From: Gemmatimonadota bacterium
GTDB taxonomy: Bacteria; Gemmatimonadota; Gemmatimonadetes; Longimicrobiales; Gaopeijiaceae
Direction: 5' to 3'
Assembly: GCA_012267435.1 (NCBI GenBank)
Contig: JAAXGM010000013.1
Span: forward strand, 1 to 64,000
DNA length: 64,000 nt
The stretch's first letter is position 1; every line of letters starts with the position of its first letter. Below the pieces are notes generated by a model. The model saw nothing but the letters and a program-made list of their open reading frames with translations, was not told the DNA's origin and did no database searches. Below are positions 9,764-18,766 of the stretch, one piece after another. Position numbers and translations under genes: made by a program.

Positions 9764-10249
9764 CTACGCCCGCACGCGAGCGAACAACTCCGCTCCGCTG
9801 TCACAATCGACGATCGCATCGAAGACCTCGTCGATCCGATCCGCGTCCGCCAGGTCCTCCAGGATCCGCGACAGGCGCTCGGCGGTCTCCGCTCCGAATT
9901 TCCTGGTCGCGAGACGCCGCACTAGATGCGCCCGCTCCCTGATGCGGCCCGCCTCCAGCCCCTGCTCAAGGCCCGCCTCCAGACCTTGCCGCACCCCGTC
10001 GCGGTGGACCTGATCCCTCAACTCCTTCGCTCTCTCGTACATATCCTCGTCCTCCGTGAACGACATCATTTCCGCCAGGTCCGCTTCGGAAATCTGCCAC
10101 GCCTCCGCAGCGCCCGCTACGCCGGCCCTCGTCACTGAGCGGATGCAGACGGCTTGAGCTTGTCCCCCAAACCGGATTCCGACATCTTCACTCGCCATGA
10201 TCCACGCAACCGACATCCGATCCGCCCGCGCCCGCGGGGCGACCTGCAC
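9764..10249 (-). pseudogene. Rpn/DUF4351-like C-terminal part, copy E (opposite strand)
   Basis: DQVHRDGVRQGLEAGLEQGLEAGRIRERAHLVRRLATRKFGAETAERLSRILEDLADADRIDEVFDAIVDCDSGAELFARVRA*; N-terminal part looks non-coding. Confidence 0.55.
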
Positions 10250-10328
10250 CTGTAGCTGCTCGTGTCCATGCTCCGCCTGGATCCGGGTGTGTTGATGCGC
10301 TGAGTCCCGAGCTCAAGCCGCTTCCGAG

Positions 10329-10360
10329 CCGCCCCGGTCAGCCGATCCGGGCGGTTTTTT
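10329..10360 (+). terminator. Intrinsic-terminator-like hairpin in the leader of 10409 CDS
   Basis: CCGCCCCGG-N9-CCGGGCGG-TTTTTT, 48 nt before the ATG at 10409. Confidence 0.55.
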
Positions 10361-10408
10361 CGTGCTCCGATCCGCCGTTCGACCCTGCCCAAACCTCAGA
10401 GAAAAGCC

Positions 10409-11395
10409 ATGATCAGCCCTGTGCTACCGACAATAAATGTCCTCTACGAGAATCCTGTCTGGACTCCGCCCCTCCGGGAGGCCCTCGAGAGGGAAGGCTT
10501 CCGGGTCCGCTTCGTGCACGTGAACGAGGGGATCGTCGACCCGGCGACGTCTCCTCCCGAGGGCATCTGGATGAACCGCATCAGCCCGTCCTCGCACACC
10601 CGGGGTCACGTCCACACGGTGGAGCTGGCTCGCCAGCTCCTGTACTGGCTGGAGTCCCGCGGCCGTCGAGTGATCAACGGGCTGCGCGCCTTCGAGCTGG
10701 AGATGAGCAAGCTTCGCCAGGACCTCGTCCTGCGGCGGCACGGGATCAGGACGCCGCGCACGGTGCTGGCCGTCGGGAGGGAGCATCTGCGCGCAGCGGC
10801 CGCAACCTTCGATGGCCCGTTCATCACGAAGCACGACCAGGGGGGCAAGGGCTTGGGCATCCGGCTTTTCCGCGACCCCGGGAAGCTCGAAGAGCATCTT
10901 GACGACGGGAGCTTCGACGCCGGACCCGGCGCAAGGGTGATCCTCCAGCGCTACATCCCCGCACCCGAACCGTTCATCACCAGGGTGGAGATCGTTGGCG
11001 GCCGCTTCGTGTTCGCGATGCGGAGCTCCACCGCCGGGGGGTTCGAACTCTGCCCCTCGGACGCGTGCAATCCGACGCCTCCGAACCGGGAGAGCCTCTG
11101 GGCGGGTGCGAGCGGCACGGGCGCGGCCGGCCTCTTCAGCCCGTCGCCGATCACGGGCGGCGACCCGTTGGTCCGGAAGTACATCCGGCTCTGCATCGAG
11201 GAAGGGATAGAGATCGCCGGGATCGAATTCGTGGAGGACGCGCGCGGCAACCGTTATACATATGACATCAACGGCACGACCAACTACAATCAGGCCTTCG
11301 GCGCCCGGATCGGCGTCGACGGCATGCGCGCGTTGGCCCGGTATGTACGCAGGGCGGTAATGCCGAGTCGCCAGCCGCGGCGCATCGCGTGTTGA
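10409..11395 (+). CDS. RimK-like ATP-grasp protein
   Basis: ATP-grasp-type core GPFITKHDQGGKGLGIRLF, RYIPAPEPFITRVEIVGGRF, GIEFVEDARGNRYTYDINGTTNYN. Confidence 0.7.
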   Translation: MISPVLPTINVLYENPVWTPPLREALEREGFRVRFVHVNEGIVDPATSPPEGIWMNRISPSSHTRGHVHTVELARQLLYWLESRGRRVINGLRAFELEMSKLRQDLVLRRHGIRTPRTVLAVGREHLRAAAATFDGPFITKHDQGGKGLGIRLFRDPGKLEEHLDDGSFDAGPGARVILQRYIPAPEPFITRVEIVGGRFVFAMRSSTAGGFELCPSDACNPTPPNRESLWAGASGTGAAGLFSPSPITGGDPLVRKYIRLCIEEGIEIAGIEFVEDARGNRYTYDINGTTNYNQAFGARIGVDGMRALARYVRRAVMPSRQPRRIAC

Positions 11396-11482
11396 GCGGG
11401 GATGCCGCCGAAGCGCAGCGAGACCGATCGATCCCTCGCGACACCGGGACAACCATCGCGGCAGCGCCGCCGGAGACGAACG

Positions 11483-12718
11483 ATGCTTGGGAAGACGACG
11501 GATGAGGGGACGAGGTGTGCGACGGCCGTCGCAATGGCCACGCTGTCCATCACGACACTCGCAGAGCTCGCCCACCCACTCGCCGCGCAGGAGGTAATCG
11601 AACTGCCGGCGGAAGACCGGCCCCTCGACGCCGACTTCGAGGACATCTACCGGGTGGGCTCGCTGGATGGGGATGGCTGGGACACCTTCGGCCGCGTCGC
11701 GGGGGTCGGGTTCGACGGTGCCGGCAACCTCTACATCCTCGACACGGAGGCGGTGCGGATTAGTGTCGTCGACCTGCAAGCCAACCTGGTTCGGCAGTTC
11801 ATTCGAGAAGGACAAGGCCCCGGAGAGTTTGGAAGCGACACCGCGCCAGTGCTCGAGTTCGCCGTCATGGGGGACGGGCGGGTGATCGTCTACGACCTGG
11901 GACAAATGGGATTCACCCTCTTTGATGCCGACGGCCAATTCGAACGCATGGCCCGGTTTCCAGGTGCGCAGATGAGCCCTGCGATGATTGGCGGCATTCA
12001 GGCCTTCCCGGGCATGGATCGAGTCCTCGCGACATCCGAGGTCCGCTACCTGAGAATGACCGCGCCCGGTCCGGACGACGAGCCGTCGGAATCCTCGTTC
12101 CGGCATGTCCTGAGCTATGATCTGAGTGGCGACGAGGTCCGCATCGACTCGGTTGCCGCGGGGTGGCGGCCTCCTGGTGATGCGGAGGGATTCAGGCCGG
12201 TGCTCAGGGCGGGCGTGCTGCCCAGCGGAGCGTTCGTGTACACCGACTCTTCCACGTATGCGATCAAGTCTGCCGTGCCGGGCGGCCTCGTGACTCGGGT
12301 CCTGACCCGTCCGTTCCAGCCCCGCCCCGTGACGGGCCGCATCAGGGCCGACGAGATCGAGCGGCGCCTGGAAGCACTCGCGCCCGTTCGCGGCGGCAAC
12401 TCGTTTCAACAGCAAATGAGAGAAATGCGCCGTGGCCAGATCGAGGCGATGGAGTTCTTCGACGAGATCCCCGTCGTGGTTGACCTGACCACGAGTTGGG
12501 AAGGCACGATCTGGGTCCTTCACCGGGGTGGCGGGGGCGCGGAGGGCAACCGGATCGACCTCATTTCGTCGGACGGACGCTACCTGGGCACCTTCCCGCC
12601 CGGCTCCACCGCGATGCCTTCCGCCTTCGGCCCGGACGGCCTCGTCGCCTTCGTGGAGACGGACGACCTGGACGTGCCCTATGTGGCCGTGAGGCGGCTG
12701 CCGGAGGGGATGCGCTGA
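11483..12718 (+). CDS. Secreted 6-bladed beta-propeller protein
   Basis: In ORF 11402..12718; likely start 11483; motif REGQGPGEFGSD. Confidence 0.7.
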   Translation: MLGKTTDEGTRCATAVAMATLSITTLAELAHPLAAQEVIELPAEDRPLDADFEDIYRVGSLDGDGWDTFGRVAGVGFDGAGNLYILDTEAVRISVVDLQANLVRQFIREGQGPGEFGSDTAPVLEFAVMGDGRVIVYDLGQMGFTLFDADGQFERMARFPGAQMSPAMIGGIQAFPGMDRVLATSEVRYLRMTAPGPDDEPSESSFRHVLSYDLSGDEVRIDSVAAGWRPPGDAEGFRPVLRAGVLPSGAFVYTDSSTYAIKSAVPGGLVTRVLTRPFQPRPVTGRIRADEIERRLEALAPVRGGNSFQQQMREMRRGQIEAMEFFDEIPVVVDLTTSWEGTIWVLHRGGGGAEGNRIDLISSDGRYLGTFPPGSTAMPSAFGPDGLVAFVETDDLDVPYVAVRRLPEGMR

Positions 12719-13041
12719 TTCAACTGGCGCGAAACCCTGGCGGGCAGGATCCGATTCGTTCGAATGGGCGGGTTCTCACTGCCCGAGGCAGGGTCCGGAG
12801 GCGGCGAGCGGCTATGGCTGCGGGGCGGATTTCCGCGTGCGTTCCTGGCGGACTCGCCTGCCGGCGCGCTCGGAAGTGTCCCATCACGGGCGGGCCGGCG
12901 GCGATCAGGCGCCAGAGCGACCACCGCGCGGGTTGAGCCGGGATCCAACTCACGCGCGCGGCTTCAGCCTGCGAGCACAGGGTCGGACGACGGCTGGCGT
13001 AGATCGGATCGGGACGGGGTGGGCGTTCGCGATGATCGCCC

Positions 13042-13437
13042 TCAAGCTCCGCGCAGCACTCTGATGTCGGGGCACTCCAGAAGCGACCCGTCCGCCGTGA
13101 CCAGGGTGAGTCCGTGCACTACGGCGGTGGCCGCGATGAAACGGTCCGCCGGATCATCGTGACCAAGCCGGATGGTGCGACTCCCCAGCGCGATGTCGAA
13201 TGTCACCGGGAACTCACGCAGGGGTCGGACGTTGAGGGCGCTACGGATCCAGCTCCACGGATCGGGGCGGAGCAGCACACGTCCCTTCTCGGCCAGCACC
13301 AGCGCCTCCCAGACGCTGACGGGGGACAGCGCGAGGGTGTTCGCAGTGTCGGTCAGTTCGCGACGCGCCCGGTCGGAGAGCCGGTGGGGATCCAGCAGGC
13401 TCCAGAGCCAGATGTGGGTATCGAGGAGCAGATTCAC
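13042..13437 (-). CDS. PIN-domain toxin (VapC/FitB-like)
   Basis: GTG at 13437 gives VNLLLDTHIWLWSLLDPHRLS...HDDPADRFIAATAVVHGLTLVTAD. Confidence 0.85.
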   Translation of the reverse strand: MNLLLDTHIWLWSLLDPHRLSDRARRELTDTANTLALSPVSVWEALVLAEKGRVLLRPDPWSWIRSALNVRPLREFPVTFDIALGSRTIRLGHDDPADRFIAATAVVHGLTLVTADGSLLECPDIRVLRGA

Positions 13438-13847
13438 GGCTTCTCGATGTCGTTCAGCTCGCCGATCTCCGGGCGCAGCGCGGCCCAGTCGTAGGGCTCG
13501 GTGGCCGGGTCCACGATGTCGCCGACGATCTCGCCGATGTCGCTCATGGCCCCCATCCACTCTCCGCTGCCGGCCTCGACCCCGGGACCCGCGCCGGGGA
13601 CTGGCCCGGCCGCCTCGGCCTCGATGGTCCGGCCGTCGCGCGTGGTGGTCGAAACGGTCGAATCAGCCCGGTATCGGGCAGCCATCCGGGCCCGCTCGCG
13701 CACCATGCCGAGCGCGGACCTCGGGGTCGCGGAGCGCTCGAGCAGATAGCGCAATTCACCCTCGAGCGAGCGATGATTGGCCCTGGCTCGTGCCTTGAGC
13801 GCGGCGATCACATCGTCGTCCACGTTGCGAATGGTGACTACGCCCAT
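13434..13847 (-). CDS. FitA/VapB-like ribbon-helix-helix antitoxin
   Basis: MGVVTIRNVDDDVIAALKARARANHRSLEGELRYLLERS; stop overlaps the PIN toxin start. Confidence 0.8.
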   Translation of the reverse strand: MGVVTIRNVDDDVIAALKARARANHRSLEGELRYLLERSATPRSALGMVRERARMAARYRADSTVSTTTRDGRTIEAEAAGPVPGAGPGVEAGSGEWMGAMSDIGEIVGDIVDPATEPYDWAALRPEIGELNDIEKP

Positions 13848-14306
13848 GCGTCCTCCGGGTGCGTCGGCGATGTTGCCGGCGCCGTCAGCTTGGCGGTGAC
13901 AGCGTAATGTAGTGTATTTGCCTTCATAAGGCCATCATCACGACGATGAGGAGCCGGAGCTCGACTCCAGCGTCATGGAGGATCTCGTCGACCTGTTCGA
14001 GCGCGCCGTCGCGTACGGGGCGAACCCATCGACTTCAGACGACCCGACCGCTCCCTTCGAAGCGAACACGTGGGGCGGCGAGGCCGTCCTGCTCGACGCG
14101 CTCCACCCGGCGCTCGGCGGAGAGATGCCCCGTCTTCTTCTCGGTGGACACGGCTTGGGAGATCCGCACCCTGTTCGTCTTCCGAAGCGAGACGCTCGTT
14201 CAATCACTACGGGAGCATTCCGCACGGCTGGCGATTCCGGAAGGTGAAGGGTTGAAGGACACGCCGGCAGGCCACGCACCCCTCTTGTTGGTTTGCGCGG
14301 AATGAG

Positions 14307-14324
14307 GTAGCATTACGGTGCTAC
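14307..14324. promoter_or_regulatory. Operator-like palindrome before AbrB-Doc module
   Basis: GTAGCA-TTACGG-TGCTAC, just upstream of AGGAGGAGG Shine-Dalgarno. Confidence 0.5.
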
Positions 14325-14338
14325 TAGGAGGAGGTTCA

Positions 14339-14566
14339 TTGGTTCGAAGTGTGAAGCTGCGGCAAATGGGCGGATCGGTCGGGGCGACGCTGCCGAAGGA
14401 CATGGCGGAGCGTCTCCGCCTCTCGGCCGGCGACGAAGTGTTCGCCGTCGAGACGGCGAACGGGATCCTGCTGAGTCCCTATGACGCTGACGTTGAGGAG
14501 GGACTGGCCATCGCCGCCGAGGCTCAGAAACGGTACCGGAGAGCCCTTAGAGAACTCGCGAAGTGA
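14339..14566 (+). CDS. AbrB/MazE-type antitoxin
   Basis: LVRSVKLRQMGGSVGATLPKDMAERLRLSAGDEVFAVETANGILLSPYD; TTG start 14339 after strong SD (ORF track starts 14318). Confidence 0.8.
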   Translation: MVRSVKLRQMGGSVGATLPKDMAERLRLSAGDEVFAVETANGILLSPYDADVEEGLAIAAEAQKRYRRALRELAK

Positions 14567-14967
14567 CGCCGCCGGAACCACGCTGGGTTCCCCGCCTCGT
14601 GATCGAAGCCGTCCACCTCGACCAGCTCCGCGAACACGGGGGCCTGCTCGGCGTCCGGGACGAGAACGCCCTCGAATCGGCGCTGGCCAGAGCGAGGCAG
14701 AGATGGGTGTATGAGCCTGAATCGGATCTCCCTCGGCTCGTGGCCGATTATGTCTGGGGTATCTGTACCAACCATCCGTTCCGCGATGGAAACAAGCGGA
14801 TCTCGTTCCTGGCCGCAGTGGTCTTCCTGGGCCTCAATGGATTCGACCTCGTCGCAGAGGACAGTGAGGTCGTCGAGATGATGTTGGCCGTTGCGTCCGG
14901 GAAGCTGGACGAGGAAGCGATTGCGGGCTGGATCCGTTCGCGGACCCGGCCTCGAGCGGGTATCTGA
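14563..14967 (+). CDS. doc: Doc-type Fic toxin (death-on-curing)
   Basis: Fic/Doc motif HPFRDGNKRISFLAAVVFLGLNG; overlaps the antitoxin stop. Confidence 0.85.
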   Translation: MTPPEPRWVPRLVIEAVHLDQLREHGGLLGVRDENALESALARARQRWVYEPESDLPRLVADYVWGICTNHPFRDGNKRISFLAAVVFLGLNGFDLVAEDSEVVEMMLAVASGKLDEEAIAGWIRSRTRPRAGI

Positions 14968-14998
14968 TGGAGGCGATCCGACGAACGCGGGGAACCCC

Positions 14999-16339
14999 AT
15001 GAACACCAGTCGACGCGGCTTTCTTCGCCGGTCGGCGGGCGCGCTGGCTCTGGCTCCGGTGGTTCCCGTAGGGCGGCTCGCCCTCCTCGGCGGGAGGGAT
15101 GGCGCGGGCACTGAACCCACGACCCGCCCGGCGGCCGACGCGACCTTTCGGCCGGCCGGCCAGACGGCGCCCCAGGAGGCCTGGGTAGCCCGCGCCCGCG
15201 CCCAGATCCCCGCCTCGACCGGCAGGCTCTACTTCCAGACGGGCGGGATCGGCCCCTCCCCCGAAGCGGTCATCGACCACGTCCGGGAACGCCTCGCCTT
15301 TCAGAACGAAAGCCCTGCCGAGCCCCGCATTGCGACCGACATGGCCCGCATCGAACCCGGCCTGCGGGCGCGGTTGGGGCGGGTATTCGGTGCCGGGGCG
15401 GACGAGGTCGCGCTCACCCACAGCACCTCGGAGGGAATCTCGATCGCCGCCTGGAGTCAGAACTGGAAGGAGGGCGACGAGGTCGTGATCTCCAACGTGG
15501 AGCATCCCGCGAACGTCATTCCGTGGTACGTCCTGCGGGACCGATTCGGGATCGTGATCCGCGAGATCGACCTCGGCACGGGAACGGGGCTTCTCGACGA
15601 GGTCCGCGGCCAGCTCTCGGACCGCACGCGCATGGTGAGCATCAGCCACGTGTCCCGGAACAACGGGCGGACGCTGCGCACCGGCGAATCCGCCGAGCTG
15701 GGCGCGCTTCTCCGCTCCCGCGGCGTGCGCTACCACCTGGACGGCGCGCAGGGCCCCGGCTGCGTCCCCACCGACTTCCACGCCCTCGGCTGCGACTGCT
15801 ATTCCACCTGCGGCCACAAGTGGCTGCTGGGACCCAAGGGGACGGGTGCGCTCTTCGTCCGCCGGGAAGCGCTCGACGACGTGCGGCTCAGCTGGGCCGG
15901 CTCCCACAGCCACGCGACCATGGACTACGAGGGCGCGTACACCCTGCTCCCGAGCGCCGCCCGCTACGAATTCGGCACACGCGCCCTGGCGGACTTCGCC
16001 GGCTTCGCGCGTGCCGTGGAGTGGATGGAGGACGTCGGCCTAGCGCGGGTCGAGGAGCGGATCCAGTCCCTGGTCGACCACGCGATCGAGGCGGTCGACG
16101 GCACGGACGGGCTGGACGTGTCGTCGCCGCGCACGCGGCCGGACCGGTCGGGCGTGTTCGTCCTCGAACTGCCCGCGGGGTGCGACGCCACGGAGCTCTA
16201 CACCGATCTGCGTGAAGGCGACGGCGTTCTCGCCTCGCCGGTCCGGCAGCCGCGCGATTTCCGTCTTTCGATCCACTTCTTCAACACCCGCGACGAGATC
16301 GACGCGGCGGTTGCGGCGATTGGGGCGCGGTGCGGGTGA
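14999..16339 (+). CDS. Tat-exported class V aminotransferase (PLP) protein
   Basis: MNTSRRGFLRRSAGALALAP Tat signal; STCGHKWLLGPKGTGALFVRRE PLP-lysine region. Confidence 0.85.
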   Translation: MNTSRRGFLRRSAGALALAPVVPVGRLALLGGRDGAGTEPTTRPAADATFRPAGQTAPQEAWVARARAQIPASTGRLYFQTGGIGPSPEAVIDHVRERLAFQNESPAEPRIATDMARIEPGLRARLGRVFGAGADEVALTHSTSEGISIAAWSQNWKEGDEVVISNVEHPANVIPWYVLRDRFGIVIREIDLGTGTGLLDEVRGQLSDRTRMVSISHVSRNNGRTLRTGESAELGALLRSRGVRYHLDGAQGPGCVPTDFHALGCDCYSTCGHKWLLGPKGTGALFVRREALDDVRLSWAGSHSHATMDYEGAYTLLPSAARYEFGTRALADFAGFARAVEWMEDVGLARVEERIQSLVDHAIEAVDGTDGLDVSSPRTRPDRSGVFVLELPAGCDATELYTDLREGDGVLASPVRQPRDFRLSIHFFNTRDEIDAAVAAIGARCG

Positions 16340-16386
16340 GGTTTCCGTGGCTATGATATGCGCGTCCGAACCGGAAGGAGATAAAG

Positions 16387-17583
16387 TTGCCGGCGCCCCG
16401 TAGGATCCCCACATATGCGTGGACGTTTCTGGCTCTGCTGGCGGGCTTGGCGGCAGGCGGTCTCCTGCCCGGGCGGCTTGCGCCGGTGGCCGATGCGACC
16501 GCCACGCTCATCGCCTGGGTTGTCGCCATCGTCCCGCTCCTGATCCTAGCCGCCCTGAGCCCGGCCATCGCCACCCTGGTGCGGCGCGGGCTGGCCGGGC
16601 GCTTCGCCGGCGCGGTGGTTCTCTGGTACGTGTTCACGTCGACCGTGGCGGGGCTCATCGCCCTGGTCACCTCCGCGGTCATCTTCCGCATCCCGCCGAC
16701 CACGGGCGGCCGGGGCGTGTGGACCGAAGTCGCCACGATGCTCGAGAGCCTCGAGGCGGGCGGCGCCTCCCTGCCGCTCCTAGCGATCCTCGCGGACGTC
16801 CTGCTCGGGCTCCTCGGCGCCCGCCACGACCCGACGTACCGGGTGCTCAAGCGCGTCGCCGACGCCATCGAGGGCGCGGGAAGCGGGCTCGCCTACGTGA
16901 TGCTGCCGCTCATACTCGCCTTCGGCATCACCCTGGGCGTGCGCTTCGGCGCGAGGCTGGGGCTCTCCCACTACCTCACCATGACCGCCTACACGGGCGT
17001 GCTCGTGCTCGTCTGGTGGGCGTTCTACACGTTCGTGCTCGTGCGCAGGATCGGGGGCCGGCCCGTGGGACCCGTCCTGAGCGGCTACTACCTGCCCACC
17101 GCCGTGTTCGCCGCAGGCACGTGCTCGTCGCTGGCGACGCTCCCCGTCAACCTCGCCAACGCCAAGCGGGTCGGCGTCCGCGACGAGGTGGCCGACTTCG
17201 TGCTGCCGTTCGGCGCGGTCGTGAACCTCGACGCCAGCGCGCTGGCCTACCTCGCGTACGGGCCCTTCGTCGTGAACCACGTCTTCGGTCTGGAGCTCAG
17301 TTGGATGATGATGCTGGCCGCGTGGCCCGCGGTCGTGCTCTTCACGATCGCCGCCCCGGGGCTGCCCGCCGGGATGGGCACGGCGCTCTGGAGCGCCACC
17401 CTCTTCGCGAGCATCCTGGGGATCGAGGGCCCGGCGCAGGGCGAGTTCATCGCGAGCTGGATCGCCCTCTCCGGAGGCATCCCCGACATGCTGCGCACCG
17501 CGACCAACTGTACCGGGGACGGCTACGCCGCGATCATCTTCGATGGCCGGTTCGACGAGTTCTTCGGGAGGAGACGTGGCTGA
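16387..17583 (+). CDS. Dicarboxylate/amino acid:cation symporter (DAACS-like)
   Basis: Multi-TM protein; CSSLATLPVNLANAKRVGVRDEVADFVLPFGAVVNLDASAL; TNCTGDGYAA. Confidence 0.8.
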   Translation: MPAPRRIPTYAWTFLALLAGLAAGGLLPGRLAPVADATATLIAWVVAIVPLLILAALSPAIATLVRRGLAGRFAGAVVLWYVFTSTVAGLIALVTSAVIFRIPPTTGGRGVWTEVATMLESLEAGGASLPLLAILADVLLGLLGARHDPTYRVLKRVADAIEGAGSGLAYVMLPLILAFGITLGVRFGARLGLSHYLTMTAYTGVLVLVWWAFYTFVLVRRIGGRPVGPVLSGYYLPTAVFAAGTCSSLATLPVNLANAKRVGVRDEVADFVLPFGAVVNLDASALAYLAYGPFVVNHVFGLELSWMMMLAAWPAVVLFTIAAPGLPAGMGTALWSATLFASILGIEGPAQGEFIASWIALSGGIPDMLRTATNCTGDGYAAIIFDGRFDEFFGRRRG

Positions 17584-17621
17584 GACAGGCGCGACCGCGC
17601 GGGGCACTGGAGGAGACGGGA

Positions 17622-18599
17622 ATGTCTGAGACGGGCGTGGACCTGTCCCCCGGCGCGCGGCGGCTCGTGCGCGTGAACGGACGCGTCCGGCCGGGCGAGG
17701 CGGTGCTGGTGGTGAGCGACCCGACCATGCAGCGCTACGCGGATGCCGTCGCCGGGGCCGCACGCGAGGCCGGAGCGACCGTGACGGTCAGGGTCATTCG
17801 GGTGCGGGACCAGGACGGGCAGGAGCCGCCTCCTCCGGTCGCGCGCGCCATGACCGAGGCGGCCGTGATCTTCTCGCCGGTGCGTGTCTCGATCACGCAC
17901 ACGCGCGCGATGCGGGCGGCGCTCGAGGCGGGGGCGCGGGTGTGCATGATGACCGCGTACACCGACGCGATCATGACCGGCCCCGCCCTGCTCGAGACCG
18001 ACTTCGAGGCGCAGGCCGACGTCTGCCGCCGCCTGGGCGCGGCGTTCACGGAGGGCCGGTCGGTGCGCCTCACCTCCCCGCGCGGCACCGATCTCCGCTT
18101 CGGCATCGAGGACCGCGTCGCCAACGTGCTGACCAACATCCCGGATCCCGGGCAGTTGGCCCCCGTCCCGGACATCGAGGTCAACGTGGTGCCGGTCACG
18201 GGTTCCGCCGAGGGCACGATCATCGCCGACGCGTCGGTGCCCTATCTCGGCATCGGCATCCTGGAAGAACCCATCATGTGCGCGGTGCGCGCGGGATACA
18301 TCGTGGAGATGACCGGGGGCGCGCAGGCCGACGTCCTGCGCGAGCATCTGGAGTCGTTCGGCGACCGGAACTGCTTCAACGTCGCGGAGCTGGGCGTCGG
18401 CCTGAACCCGAACGCGCGCCTCACCGGCGAGATGCTCGAGGACGAGGGCGTGATGGGCACGATCCACGTCGGCATCGGCACCAGCCACACCCTCGGAGGG
18501 GAGATCGTCGCCCCCACGCACTACGACCTGCTCATGTGGGAGCCGACCATAGCCGTCGACGGCCGCATCGTGCAGCGGGACAGGGAGGTGCTGGTGTAA
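17622..18599 (+). CDS. M29-like aminopeptidase (leucyl aminopeptidase-like)
   Basis: ATG at 17622 in ORF 16419..18599; AELGVGLNPNARLTGEMLEDEGVMGTIHVGIG and GTSHTLGGEIVAPTHYDLLM. Confidence 0.75.
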   Translation: MSETGVDLSPGARRLVRVNGRVRPGEAVLVVSDPTMQRYADAVAGAAREAGATVTVRVIRVRDQDGQEPPPPVARAMTEAAVIFSPVRVSITHTRAMRAALEAGARVCMMTAYTDAIMTGPALLETDFEAQADVCRRLGAAFTEGRSVRLTSPRGTDLRFGIEDRVANVLTNIPDPGQLAPVPDIEVNVVPVTGSAEGTIIADASVPYLGIGILEEPIMCAVRAGYIVEMTGGAQADVLREHLESFGDRNCFNVAELGVGLNPNARLTGEMLEDEGVMGTIHVGIGTSHTLGGEIVAPTHYDLLMWEPTIAVDGRIVQRDREVLV

Positions 18600-18766
18600 G
18601 GCGGTCGCAGGCGATGGGAACGCCCGGGATCGGTCTCCGCTGGAGAGGGTCGCCGACAGGTTGGAAAACCGGTTGCCCGTTAGGAGTTAGGTCGGTCGCC
18701 GGGAGCACCGTGGTCCCATCCGGCCAACGCCTCCCGGCCCGCATGAGGAACGACCCGACATTCGCC

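Noticed and set aside
10424-12523. 699 aa minus-strand ORF
   Set aside because: Antisense to the ATP-grasp and beta-propeller genes; residue pattern typical of antisense GC-rich DNA.
13946-14305. 119 aa ORF before the AbrB-Doc module
   Set aside because: No family resemblance; competing ORFs in several frames of similar length.
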